Assembly: GCF_001629735.1 (NCBI RefSeq)
Contig: NZ_CP015224.1
Coordinates: 4,464,001-4,528,000 of the forward strand
From: Lysinibacillus sphaericus
GTDB lineage: Bacteria; Bacillota; Bacilli; Bacillales_A; Planococcaceae
Length of the DNA stretch: 64,000 nt
Direction of reading: 5' to 3'
Under the pieces are notes generated by a model, which was not told the DNA's origin, did no database searches, and was given only the letters and a program-made list of their open reading frames with translations. Shown piece by piece: positions 8,525 through 16,631 of the stretch (position 1 is the first letter of the stretch; each line of letters opens with the position of its first letter). The position numbers and the translations under genes are program-made.

Positions 8525-9358
8525 ATGAATCAGGAAGTTTTACAAGCCTTCTATGATGATAATTGTAATCAGTTCAGCTCAGAAACAATTCGTTCTTATA
8601 AAATTTCACTCTCTCAATTTTTTTCGGAGAGTGAAAAAAACTATGATGAAGTAAGGGCAAAGGATATACGTAATTGGCTGGCAACCCTAAGTGAAAAAGG
8701 GTTAAAAATACGTAGTATTCAACTGAAATTAACAGCATTAAAATCATTTTATCAATATTGTATCGAAGAAAACAAGATTAATCATAACCCCACTAAGAAA
8801 GTAAAAACCCCAAAAAGTGAAGACTTACTTCCGTACTATCTAAACAAACGTCAATTAGCATTACTTCAGGAGTTAACCAAGGACAATTTAAGAGAACGTG
8901 CAATTGTGGAGGTCTTATATGCAACTGGGGTAAGAATTAATGAATTATTGAATATTAAACTAGAAGATATAAAATGGGATACACGCCAAATATGGATTCG
9001 TAAAGGTAAAGGAAATAAGGATCGTTTTGTACTCTTCAGTCATGAATGTGCTTTACGTTTGAAAAATTATTTACATGTACGGTACGAGAATAGTGATTTT
9101 TTGTTTTCCAGCCCTAGAGGTAAACATATTAGTTGTGACTTAGTACAACTGTTCTTTAGAAAGTATTCTAAAGAACTAGGATTCAAAGTCACCCCCCACA
9201 CTCTAAGACATACCTTTGCAGCTCATTTAGCAGAAAAGGGAATGGAATTTATCTATATACAAGATTTGCTAGGTCATGCCAATATCAATAGTACGAGAAT
9301 ATATACTAGATTAATGAATCATGCGAGAAAAAAACAATATGATCAATATCAAACATAG
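8525..9358 (+). CDS. Tyrosine recombinase, second of four (B-type)
   Basis: About 277 residues, XerC/D-like. The N-terminal core-binding domain (SSETIRSYKISLSQFF) is followed by the catalytic domain with ATGVRINE, GKGNKDRF, TPHTLRHTFA and LGHANINSTRIYTR, so all expected catalytic residues are present. The ATG at 8525 is preferred over GTG 8516 because GGGGTGAT sits 5-6 bases before it. Exactly the same junction (GGGGTGAT, then ATG five bases after the previous stop) occurs before the fourth recombinase. This shows that the two A/B pairs are related and translationally coupled. It probably acts with its A-type partner, as paired tyrosine recombinases often do; target sites are unknown. Confidence 0.88.
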   Translation: MNQEVLQAFYDDNCNQFSSETIRSYKISLSQFFSESEKNYDEVRAKDIRNWLATLSEKGLKIRSIQLKLTALKSFYQYCIEENKINHNPTKKVKTPKSEDLLPYYLNKRQLALLQELTKDNLRERAIVEVLYATGVRINELLNIKLEDIKWDTRQIWIRKGKGNKDRFVLFSHECALRLKNYLHVRYENSDFLFSSPRGKHISCDLVQLFFRKYSKELGFKVTPHTLRHTFAAHLAEKGMEFIYIQDLLGHANINSTRIYTRLMNHARKKQYDQYQT

Positions 9359-9375
9359 AATGGGAGAGTGAGTTT

Positions 9376-11274
9376 ATGGAGTACTGGAAATTAAAGAAAG
9401 GATTATTAAATTCTGAAAATACTGAAATAATAAACTTGTTTTTACTAAGTTTAGTAAGAAAAAAAAGAAGTCAGCAAACTATCATAAGACAACGTAGTAT
9501 TTTGCAGCGATTTTTTGGAAAAAGTAATAAAGTGTATAATTGTATAACATTGGAGGATATAACAAATTGGCTTTTAGATCAACAAATGGGCTGTAATAAG
9601 AGAACCATTAGCTGTTATTTAGCAACCTTACGAATATTTTATTTCTTTTGTGAAAATGAAAGGTTTATCGAAGAATCCCCACTTCAAGATGAAGAAACAT
9701 CAGTATCTCATCCAAGTAGATATTGGGAGTTAAAGATGATTTTACCCAATATAGAAAATCAAAATATTATAAATGAATTTTTGGTTAATTTAAAAAACTC
9801 TGGGAAAAGAAAAAGTACTATTATATGCAAAAGGGTATTTTTACAACAATTTTTCAAGGATTTCAAAAAGGAATTTATTTATATTACTATAACAGAAATT
9901 GAAGATTGGTTTTTAAAGAATGGACATTTATGGAGTGATAAAACGGGAAGTGGAATTCTTAGCGCACTTAGAACTTTCTATGACTTTTGTTGGGAAACAA
10001 GAATTATAGAAAATCCTCCACTGAGAAATAAAAGGAAAGATAGAAACTTTCAAGATGATGGGGGTTTTTTAATCCAAATTAGATTACCCAACATAGAAAA
10101 TCGAAAAACAATTAATGAGTACTTGCTTAACCTAAAACACAAAAATAAGAGCCATCGTACCATTGAGGAATATAGATTTATTTTACAAGCTTACTTTAAG
10201 GATACAGATACCCATTTTACACTACTTAAAAATTATGATTTTCAAAATTGGATTCAGAGTTATAAAGGTGTGAAGAATGAAAAAACGTTAGATAATTATA
10301 TGAGTATCTTTCGTTCGTTCTATATATTTTGCGTAAGAAAAAAATATTTAGAGAGGTCACCTATCCCTTATAAATATGATAAGTTGGAAAATAATAGATA
10401 CTGGGAAATAAGTAACTTGTTTGTTAACAATGATAGTAGAAAGATAATCAATGAATATTTACTAAGCATGAAATTAGAAAACTTAAGTGCAGGAACAATT
10501 TATCAATATCGTTTTTTCCTCAACAAATTCTTTAAAGATAAGCGCGAAAATTGTTTATCTTTAACACCAGAGGAGATTCGAAAATATTTTATACCACTTC
10601 AAAAAGGATTAAAAGCAGCAACAATTAAAAAGCAATTAACAATTCTTTCTTCTTTTTATAATTTTTGTGTGGATGAGGGATATATCCATATGTCGCCTAT
10701 CAAGAAAAGATGGTTTCCACGAAAATCAAAATCTATTCCTAAGTTTTTAGAAAAAGAAGAAATTGCTAAAGTTCGTCAGTTATGTGAGAAAAGAAATCAG
10801 CTTAGAAATAGGGTTATGGTAGAGCTGCTCCTTACGTCAGGTTGTCGAATCAGTGAAGTAAACATGTTGAATAAAAGTGATATAGATTTAGAAAACAGAA
10901 CGGCTCAAGTATTGGGGAAAGGAAAGAAAATTAGGGAGGTTCATTTTTCTGAAACATGTGCTATTTTATTAGAACGGTTGCTGGAATCTTATATAGATGA
11001 GCATCCTGCACTTTTTATTTCCGAAAGGGGAACTAGACTAGGTATTAGGCAAATGCAAAAAATAGTGGAGCAAGTAGGAATAGATGCGAAAATTAAGAGT
11101 TCCCTACATCCTCATCGGTTTAGACATACCTTTGCAACCGAGCTCTTGACGAAAGGTGCTGATCTTTCTTTTATCGCAGATGAATTAGGACACAAACAAC
11201 TCCAGACAACGAAAATATATGCTTGTCTACCTAATTGGAAACTGATTAGTCTATATCGAAAATTTAAGGGGTGA
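9376..11274 (+). CDS. Tyrosine recombinase with four tandem N-terminal core-binding-like domains
   Basis: A 632-residue protein, about twice the usual length. Four related ~110-residue blocks begin near residues 2, 116, 235 and 342. Each has the pattern YWEL...N..IINEFL..LK....K.TI...R..L..FFKD...I...DI..W followed by a tail FYxFCxxxxxIExxP, i.e. a repeated SAM-like core-binding domain. A single catalytic domain follows from ~455: R491 (TSGCRISE), K516/K517 (GKGKK), H580 and R583 (HRFRH), H606 (LGHKQLQ) and Y615 (KIYA). All catalytic residues are present. The ATG follows GGGAGAGTGAGTTT, 17 bases after the second gene. Multiple DNA-binding modules on one recombinase would let it bridge or measure several sites; this is inference. 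Confidence 0.9.
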   Translation: MEYWKLKKGLLNSENTEIINLFLLSLVRKKRSQQTIIRQRSILQRFFGKSNKVYNCITLEDITNWLLDQQMGCNKRTISCYLATLRIFYFFCENERFIEESPLQDEETSVSHPSRYWELKMILPNIENQNIINEFLVNLKNSGKRKSTIICKRVFLQQFFKDFKKEFIYITITEIEDWFLKNGHLWSDKTGSGILSALRTFYDFCWETRIIENPPLRNKRKDRNFQDDGGFLIQIRLPNIENRKTINEYLLNLKHKNKSHRTIEEYRFILQAYFKDTDTHFTLLKNYDFQNWIQSYKGVKNEKTLDNYMSIFRSFYIFCVRKKYLERSPIPYKYDKLENNRYWEISNLFVNNDSRKIINEYLLSMKLENLSAGTIYQYRFFLNKFFKDKRENCLSLTPEEIRKYFIPLQKGLKAATIKKQLTILSSFYNFCVDEGYIHMSPIKKRWFPRKSKSIPKFLEKEEIAKVRQLCEKRNQLRNRVMVELLLTSGCRISEVNMLNKSDIDLENRTAQVLGKGKKIREVHFSETCAILLERLLESYIDEHPALFISERGTRLGIRQMQKIVEQVGIDAKIKSSLHPHRFRHTFATELLTKGADLSFIADELGHKQLQTTKIYACLPNWKLISLYRKFKG

Positions 11275-11279
11275 TGGCT

Positions 11280-12116
11280 ATGGATATAAATGAATTTATC
11301 GAAAAATTCAAAGAAGAATACATGTATCGTTTAGCTCCTCGAACAATCAGAGGGTATCAACTATCTGTTAAACAATTACAAGATTATACGGAAAAACCAT
11401 TTAATAAGATCACCAAAAAGGATATTAGGCACTGGATGATGGTGTTAAATGAAAAAGGATATAAACAGAATTCTATAAAAAACAAATTAATTGGGTTAAA
11501 AACTTTTTATCAATATTGTTTTGATGAAGGATTGATGATTATAAATCCTGCTAAGGATATCCCATTCCCTAAAGTGGCGGAAACTTTGCCTCGTTATTTA
11601 AGTAAAAAACAACTTACTTGTCTCTTAGAGCATGTGTGTGAAAGACTTTATGAGAGAACAATAATCGAAGTACTTTATGCAACTGGGGTAAGAATTAGTG
11701 AACTTGTAAAGATAAAGAAAGAGGATATCAACTGGTCTGAACGAAGCATTCAAATTTTGGAGGGCAAAGGAAATAGAAGTAGGATTGTATTATTTAACCT
11801 GGATTGTGCTCAACACTTGGAGACCTATCTAAATAGTCGAACAGATAAATTACCTTATGTCTTTGTCGATAAAAAGGAAACAAGGATGATTCGTAGTAGA
11901 GAAATTAATACTCTCTTCCAATTTTATTCAAAACAATTGGGGTTTAGAGTAACACCTCATATGTTACGTCATACCTTTGCAGCTCACCTTGCCGAAAGGG
12001 GAATGCCACTTGAATGTATTCAACAATTGCTAGGACATGAAACTACTCATTCAACACAGCTATATGCTAGATTATATAATCATGCTAGAAAACAAATGTA
12101 TGATAATTGGATATAA
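11280..12116 (+). CDS. Tyrosine recombinase, fourth of four (B-type)
   Basis: About 278 residues, closely related to the second recombinase. It has a core-binding domain (APRTIRGYQLSVKQL) and a catalytic domain with ATGVRISE, GKGNRSR, TPHMLRHTFA and LGHETTHSTQLYARL, so Arg, Lys, HxxR, His and Tyr are all present. The start at 11280 is chosen because GGGGTGAT precedes it at the same spacing as in the second gene; ATG 11274 and GTG 11271 are alternatives. It is the last gene of the four-gene run. Sixty-five bases after its stop a cobalamin riboswitch begins, with no gene in between. Confidence 0.88.
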   Translation: MDINEFIEKFKEEYMYRLAPRTIRGYQLSVKQLQDYTEKPFNKITKKDIRHWMMVLNEKGYKQNSIKNKLIGLKTFYQYCFDEGLMIINPAKDIPFPKVAETLPRYLSKKQLTCLLEHVCERLYERTIIEVLYATGVRISELVKIKKEDINWSERSIQILEGKGNRSRIVLFNLDCAQHLETYLNSRTDKLPYVFVDKKETRMIRSREINTLFQFYSKQLGFRVTPHMLRHTFAAHLAERGMPLECIQQLLGHETTHSTQLYARLYNHARKQMYDNWI

Positions 12117-12181
12117 CAATCCAAGTTTAAAGAATTATTATCCCTAATTTATAACGTATACTACTTTAAAGAGATAAAGGT

Positions 12182-12342
12182 ACAAACTTATTATTAGTTA
12201 AGTTAATTTAATAGGGAAATACGGTTAAAATCCTGTGCTGTCCCGCAACTGTAATTAGGAGCACATTTTAAAAATCATTGTTATGTGACGAAATAGGAAG
12301 GGGAAATGTGTGATGACCATAAGCCAGGAGACCTGCCTTTGT
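12182..12342 (+). ncRNA. Cobalamin riboswitch (orphan)
   Basis: The conserved core is present in order: AGGGAAATACGGTTAAAATCC (12213 on, given here only in outline), GCTGTCCCGCAACTGTAA near 12237-12254, and the B12-box-like AGCCAGGAGACCTGCC at 12322-12337. ACAAA at 12182 can pair with TTTGT at 12338 to form the closing stem. Such elements bind adenosyl- or methylcobalamin and repress B12 synthesis or transport genes downstream. Here no plus-strand gene follows: the next gene (12551-12886) is antisense, and only a 10-codon frame (GTG at about 12384) is seen. Confidence 0.88.
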
Positions 12343-12427
12343 CTAGTACAACCAAAAACCTATGAGGATAGGGGGTGTTGAGTGTGACGGGTTACAGCAT
12401 CATACTCATAGTGTGACAACCGGAAAA

Positions 12428-12468
12428 AGGGTCTCTATTCAAATTAGAATCCTTATTTTATTTTGGTT
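12428..12468 (+). terminator. Possible expression-platform hairpin after the riboswitch
   Basis: An imperfect hairpin (AAGGGTCTCTATTC against AGAATCCTT) is followed by a T-rich tract. GGGTCTC can also pair with the GGAGACC of the B12 box upstream, which would be a plausible switch. Pairing is weak, so this is a tentative call. CAACCAAAA (12349-12357) and TTTTGGTTG (12461-12469) form a further inverted pair around it. Confidence 0.35.
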
Positions 12469-12550
12469 GAAGAACTCTGAATTATGTCAGTTATAACTAG
12501 CATCTTACCAAAAAACGATAGCCACTTGAATGTCCCCCTAATCTTGATAG

Positions 12551-12886
12551 CTACTGGACCTGCTCTTTTAATCCAAGATAATCATTGATGGCAAACAATA
12601 AATAATCCAATTCTCTCTTAGAGTGACGATTAGATAATTCACCTAGCAAGTTAACAGTTAATTGGCCTTCCTTTATTGTATCTGAATGAACCAATTCTTT
12701 TGTCGTGATCCCCATTATCTTGGCAAAGTGTTCAATGCGATCTGATTTTAAAGTACGTTCTCCTTTTAACATAAGTCCTACAAGTGATTTACTTACTCCT
12801 AATTGTTCAGCTAGCCATTGATATGATTTATCCTCAGCTTTCAACCATTTAATTACTTTGCTTATTACGATGTCGTTAGTTTTCAT
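12551..12886 (-). CDS. XRE-family helix-turn-helix regulator
   Basis: A 111-residue protein. Residues ~18-70 (YQWLAEQLGVSKSLVGLMLKGERTLKSDRIEHFAKIMGI) form a Cro/CI-type helix-turn-helix. A helical C-terminal tail of about 40 residues may serve dimerisation. It is transcribed toward the riboswitch and recombinase module, with no partner gene on its strand. Such proteins usually repress phage or mobile-element promoters; a role controlling the recombinases would be inference. The start ATG lies in front of an AT-rich region with a weak GGAGAGTAGG-like ribosome site. Confidence 0.85.
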   Translation of the reverse strand: MKTNDIVISKVIKWLKAEDKSYQWLAEQLGVSKSLVGLMLKGERTLKSDRIEHFAKIMGITTKELVHSDTIKEGQLTVNLLGELSNRHSKRELDYLLFAINDYLGLKEQVQ

Positions 12887-13110
12887 ATCCTACTCTCCAC
12901 CTATCTACAAATATCATATCATTCAATATTAAACATCCATAACATTTTTATTCAATCTATGCAATTAAATATTAAATATAAAAGCAAAGATTTATTAAAC
13001 AATTGGGCGTTTTCCTTAAATAGGAGAGTGTCCTTTTTCATGATATAGAGACCAAGAGGCTTTATATAGAGTCTTCGCTTTTATTTGTTTAGAGATGCAA
13101 AAATTTGTTG

Positions 13111-13230
13111 TTATAAAAGGAGTAAATTCCTGTAATTAAGAAATTCCTCCTTATAAGGTGAATATTATAGTTTTTTTTTGAAAAGCTATAACATGATAAT
13201 TAGTTAATAATCCAGGTAATTACAGGAGGT
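13111..13230 (+). promoter_or_regulatory. Candidate switch-like mRNA leader upstream of the repeat protein
   Basis: A 46-base imperfect palindrome (13111-13156) has TTATAA.AGGAG in its left arm and CCTCCTTATAA in its right arm. The right arm contains CCTCCT (13146-13151), an exact complement of the gene's AGGAGG ribosome site at 13224-13229. The loop holds CCTGTAATTA (13129-13138), an exact complement of TAATTACAGG at 13217-13226. Hairpin formation would hide the anti-ribosome-site sequence; opening it would let both segments mask the ribosome site. No promoter was assigned. The pairings are visible; the switching function is inference. Confidence 0.4.
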
Positions 13231-13237
13231 AATAGTA

Positions 13238-15778
13238 TTGAATCACGAAGAAGAACTGAAAAGACTTTTAGCCGATTTTTCTAAAGACAGTGGATTTAAA
13301 GATCAATATGGTTACATTGTACATCAAACAAAAGAAAAAAAAGATGATGTAATGAAACCAGATGAATTAGGAGAGGCAACATTATATACTGCAATCGCAG
13401 CAATAGCTATTGCCACCGGTAATTATAAGCAAGATGACTGGGATAAAAATTCTGCAAATAAAAGTCTAATGGAATTATTAACAACTTTACTTGAAAAAGG
13501 TTGGGGCAATAAAGATAATCTCGGACGTTATCACCCAATTCGTCATCCAGAAGACATTGAATATTATAAGTATGGAAATGATGTAAAAAGTCGAATAAGT
13601 CCAATAACAAAAGATAGTTTTGGAGCAATTGTAGCTGCTTCATACTATTCTTATTCCTGTCCTAATTCAAGCCAGGAAGTTCGTAAATTAGCTCGTGATT
13701 TAATGACCAAATGGTCTGAGTACTTAATCCTTTTCCAATGGCGTACTCATTCAATATATATTGATAATGAATTCGAAAAAGATGAAAATGATAAAAAAAG
13801 ATATAAAAATATTTTTAGTGACAAAAATTTGGAACACCTAAAAACCTTTAAAGGACCAGGTTCTTTTATGTTATTGCCACACGAAATCTATGCTTTACAG
13901 AATGTAGCAGCACATTTAGGTATTGCAACAAGTCAATGGGATGCTAGGGATAACATGACACCAGAACTTAAACAAACCTTTATAGATTTAGCTGTTCCAT
14001 ATATAGCTCAATACGCTGGACAAGCTATAGATAATTTATTGCAAAGTTTCAAAGGTGCAGTCCCTTACAGTATTCCATTAGGGCCACCAGATTGGTCTTT
14101 AGGAAAAATAAATGGTGTATTTACATTAGAAATTCCTTCAAGTATTCGTGAACAAATAGTTACTTCTTTTAAAGAAGCGATTAAAGATTTATTACGTGAA
14201 AAAGTGAGATTGGATAATTATCAAGATTATCAGGGTGATGAATTATTAGGTATTTTAATTAATCGTGTTCTTGATCTTTTTCCAGATGTTTTAGGACCAG
14301 ATAGCTGGCGTTCTATTTTAACAAAGTCTATACAACAGGTACTACCATGGATTACTAAATCAGGATGGATAGAAGCACTCACTTTTATTGGTAGTTTACA
14401 ACTACTAAAGCCACAGAGTATTTCTTCTATTAGTTATACTTTATGGATATACGCTGTTGAGTGTGAAACGAGACCTGAAATGAAGGACTTATTAAAAGCT
14501 GCGTTAGAAGAATTCTATAGCTATTTAAGAGGTAATGATAATCCAAATAGTCTATGGGCATGGATTGCTGAAGATTCAGGTAGAGTTAGTGAACATTTGC
14601 AATTATTCGAATCAAAAGACTGGAATTATTGGTGGAGATTCGCTTATCAAGAAGATAAATTTAATGATTGGCTTAAGAAACCAGAAGATCAATCTAATGA
14701 AATAATTAATCAAAATGAATGTAATAATAGTCCCCGCCTTGACTACTTAGTTTTAAGTGGTTTAGCAGAGAAAGGGCCACCTGTGGGTTTAACAGATATC
14801 CTTTCTGATTGGTGGGAGGATTTTATGAAGTTGATAGGGGATGTAGCAAATCAGTTTATAAATAATCTGACTGCAGAGATTCAGAAGCAGTTTACACAGA
14901 CCGGTTACTATATTCAAGAAAAATTAAATGAAGCTGGTGAACTAATTAAAGAAACTTGGTCCAATACCTTAGAATACACACATGAAACATTTTTTCAGGG
15001 TAATTTAATTCGAAAGAGTACTTGGAATCCAGCAGGTGTTCTAATTCACAAATGGGATAAAGTTGATGGAAAAGTTATAGAAGAGTTTTGGCATCGCACA
15101 GGTGAGAGTTACTGGAAAGGGGTATGGTCTGAAACTGGGGACATGCTTGAGCGCATAACTCATCCTGCTGACGGGATTGTTATTGAAGAATTCTGGAAAC
15201 GAACTGGAGAGAATTACTGGAAAGGGGTATGGTCTAAAGTTGATGGAACTGCTGACGATATGATTGAACGTGTTATTCACCCTATTGACGGGACACTTAT
15301 TCATGAATACTGGAAACGAACTGGAGAGAATTATTGGAAAGGGATTTGGTCTAACGTTGACGGAGCTATGGAAAACATGATTGAACGCATTATTCATCCT
15401 ATTGACGGGACGTTGATTCATGAATACTGGAAACGAGATGGAGAGAATTATTGGAAGGGGGTATGGTCTAAAGTTGACGGAGCTGCTGAAAATATGATTG
15501 AACGCGTTATTCATCCTATTGACGGGACGTTGATTCATGAATATTGGAAAAGAGATGGAGAGAAATACTGGAAAGGGGTATGGTCTAAAGTTGACGGAGC
15601 TGCTGAAAATATGATCGAGCGCATAATTGAAGGATCTGATGGAACAATTGAAAAAGTAATTTGGGATGGGGCAGGTAAATCAGGAAGAACAGTCTGGAAT
15701 GCAGCAGGAGAAGTGATTGAAAGGGTTGGTGATCTTTTTCCTGATTTACGCTGGCCGCCGAATTGGTCTCCATTTTGA
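13238..15778 (+). CDS. Unrecognised 846-residue protein with C-terminal 39-residue tandem repeats
   Basis: TTG start at 13238, seven to eight bases after AGGAGGT. There is no signal peptide or clear membrane segment, so it looks cytoplasmic. Residues ~1-480 look mainly helical and are rich in Trp, Tyr and charged residues (for example YHPIRHPEDIEYYKYGNDVK and GSFMLLPHEIYALQN). Residues ~530-600 are amphipathic (IGDVANQFINNLTAEIQKQF). Residues ~616-810 contain five units of the type YWKRDGENYWKGVWSKVDGA...MIERVIHPIDGTLIHE, the last ones spaced exactly 117 bases apart. I do not recognise a family. It stands alone between a regulatory-looking leader and a terminator at 15856. The repeats suggest a binding or scaffold surface; function unknown. 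Confidence 0.8.
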   Translation: MNHEEELKRLLADFSKDSGFKDQYGYIVHQTKEKKDDVMKPDELGEATLYTAIAAIAIATGNYKQDDWDKNSANKSLMELLTTLLEKGWGNKDNLGRYHPIRHPEDIEYYKYGNDVKSRISPITKDSFGAIVAASYYSYSCPNSSQEVRKLARDLMTKWSEYLILFQWRTHSIYIDNEFEKDENDKKRYKNIFSDKNLEHLKTFKGPGSFMLLPHEIYALQNVAAHLGIATSQWDARDNMTPELKQTFIDLAVPYIAQYAGQAIDNLLQSFKGAVPYSIPLGPPDWSLGKINGVFTLEIPSSIREQIVTSFKEAIKDLLREKVRLDNYQDYQGDELLGILINRVLDLFPDVLGPDSWRSILTKSIQQVLPWITKSGWIEALTFIGSLQLLKPQSISSISYTLWIYAVECETRPEMKDLLKAALEEFYSYLRGNDNPNSLWAWIAEDSGRVSEHLQLFESKDWNYWWRFAYQEDKFNDWLKKPEDQSNEIINQNECNNSPRLDYLVLSGLAEKGPPVGLTDILSDWWEDFMKLIGDVANQFINNLTAEIQKQFTQTGYYIQEKLNEAGELIKETWSNTLEYTHETFFQGNLIRKSTWNPAGVLIHKWDKVDGKVIEEFWHRTGESYWKGVWSETGDMLERITHPADGIVIEEFWKRTGENYWKGVWSKVDGTADDMIERVIHPIDGTLIHEYWKRTGENYWKGIWSNVDGAMENMIERIIHPIDGTLIHEYWKRDGENYWKGVWSKVDGAAENMIERVIHPIDGTLIHEYWKRDGEKYWKGVWSKVDGAAENMIERIIEGSDGTIEKVIWDGAGKSGRTVWNAAGEVIERVGDLFPDLRWPPNWSPF
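15083..15655 (+). repeat. Tandem 117-bp coding repeats
   Basis: Units begin near 15083, 15188, 15305, 15422 and 15539, marked by GAATACTGGAAACGAACTGG-type starts. The first spacing is 105 bases and the others are 117 (39 codons). The last three units are almost identical at the DNA level, showing recent expansion or homogenisation, and the number may vary between strains. Confidence 0.9.
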
Positions 15779-15855
15779 GTGTAAATTAAAGTACTGTCAC
15801 TCACTGTGTTTTGTATTTGAAGTACTATTATTGACTAAACATTCTACTTAAAATT

Positions 15856-15889
15856 AAAGATCCTGTGTAGATATGCGGGATCTTTTCTT
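15856..15889 (+). terminator. Terminator after the repeat protein gene
   Basis: AAAGATCC pairs with GGATCTTT around a loop containing TGTGTAGATATGC, followed by a short T-rich tail. It lies about 80 bases after the stop at 15778. Confidence 0.7.
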
Positions 15890-15892
15890 ATT

Positions 15893-15968
15893 CCACAATC
15901 GGGCCATATAATTGAATAACAATTTTTTAAGATATGTTACCAAACGACGGTTTTGGGACGTTTTTTTC
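15893..15968 (+). repeat. Dispersed short repeat (CGGGCCATATAATTGAATAAC type)
   Basis: This non-coding block recurs in altered form at 17784-17846 (plus strand), and shorter relatives occur at 12996-13040, 19811-19855 and 20875-20900. The two longest copies share CGGGCCATATxATTGAAxAACA, then a run like ATGTxxCCAAAACGxCG ending in a T-tract. They sit in gaps between genes, often just after a terminator. They may be decayed small repeated elements or terminator-like hairpins. Confidence 0.55.
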
Positions 15969-16088
15969 TACTAACTCAATAAATTATGTATTTAATAAGG
16001 ATTTATAATTTGAATACGTCTTTTTTATTTTAGAAAAGTGCATCTTTTTTTGATGGTAGGCTCTCTAATAGATAGGGTGGTGAAAAGG

Positions 16089-16631
16089 ATGGCAGTTAAC
16101 GAAAAGAAAATAAAACAATCAATCAGAGGGGACCGAGAAGCACTGGTGTTTTTGCTGAATCAAGAAAAAGACAAGCTTTACAGGACTGCTTATTGCTATG
16201 TTCGAAATGAGGCGGATGCTTTGGATGTTTTCCAGCAAACGGTGTTGCTGGCAATTGAGTCGGTTCATCAGCTACGAGAACCAAAGTATTTCACGACATG
16301 GCTGATGAAAATTTGTATCAATGCATCACTAAGTGTACTCCAAAAACAAAAGAACGTAATTTTAATTGATGAATTTAAATTTAACACTCTCTCCACTGAA
16401 ATCGCAACATCTGATGAAAAGCTGGATTTATTGGATGCCATTTATGGATTAGATGAAAAATATAAAACAGTCCTACTCTTAAAATATTATGAGGATTTAA
16501 CCTTCGAACAAATAGCAGAGGTACTTGGCGAACCGATTGGTACAGTCAAATCTAACGGCAAGAGAGCGTTAGCGAAAATCAAAAAGACACTGAAGGGAGC
16601 TTACATAGATGAACGAACAAGACCGATTTAA
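16089..16631 (+). CDS. ECF-type sigma-70 family RNA polymerase sigma factor
   Basis: About 180 residues, with region 2 (EKDKLYRTAYCYVRNEADALDVFQQTVL, residues ~30-60) and region 4 (LDEKYKTVLLLKYYEDLTFEQIAEVLGEPIGTVKSNGKRALAKIK) separated by a linker: the normal two-domain ECF layout. It directs RNA polymerase to stress or envelope promoters. The start at 16089 (MAVNEKK) follows GGTGAAAAGG; the open frame extends further upstream without a ribosome site. It overlaps the DUF4179 gene by 23 bases, so the pair is co-translated. The downstream membrane protein is the likely anti-sigma partner. Autoregulation is typical for the family but no promoter was confirmed. Confidence 0.92.
   Translation: MAVNEKKIKQSIRGDREALVFLLNQEKDKLYRTAYCYVRNEADALDVFQQTVLLAIESVHQLREPKYFTTWLMKICINASLSVLQKQKNVILIDEFKFNTLSTEIATSDEKLDLLDAIYGLDEKYKTVLLLKYYEDLTFEQIAEVLGEPIGTVKSNGKRALAKIKKTLKGAYIDERTRPI

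Noticed and set aside
15041..15538. Minus-strand frame with internal repeats
   Set aside because: Its repeats are just the antisense reading of the 117-bp repeats of the plus-strand gene; no start signal.
15083..15655. CRISPR-like array
   Set aside because: The 117-bp repeats are contiguous, in frame and coding, with no unique spacers or cas genes.
16038..16088. N-terminal extension of the sigma factor
   Set aside because: The extra 17 codons have no ribosome site and are not sigma-like; MAVNEKK at 16089 follows GGTGAAAAGG.
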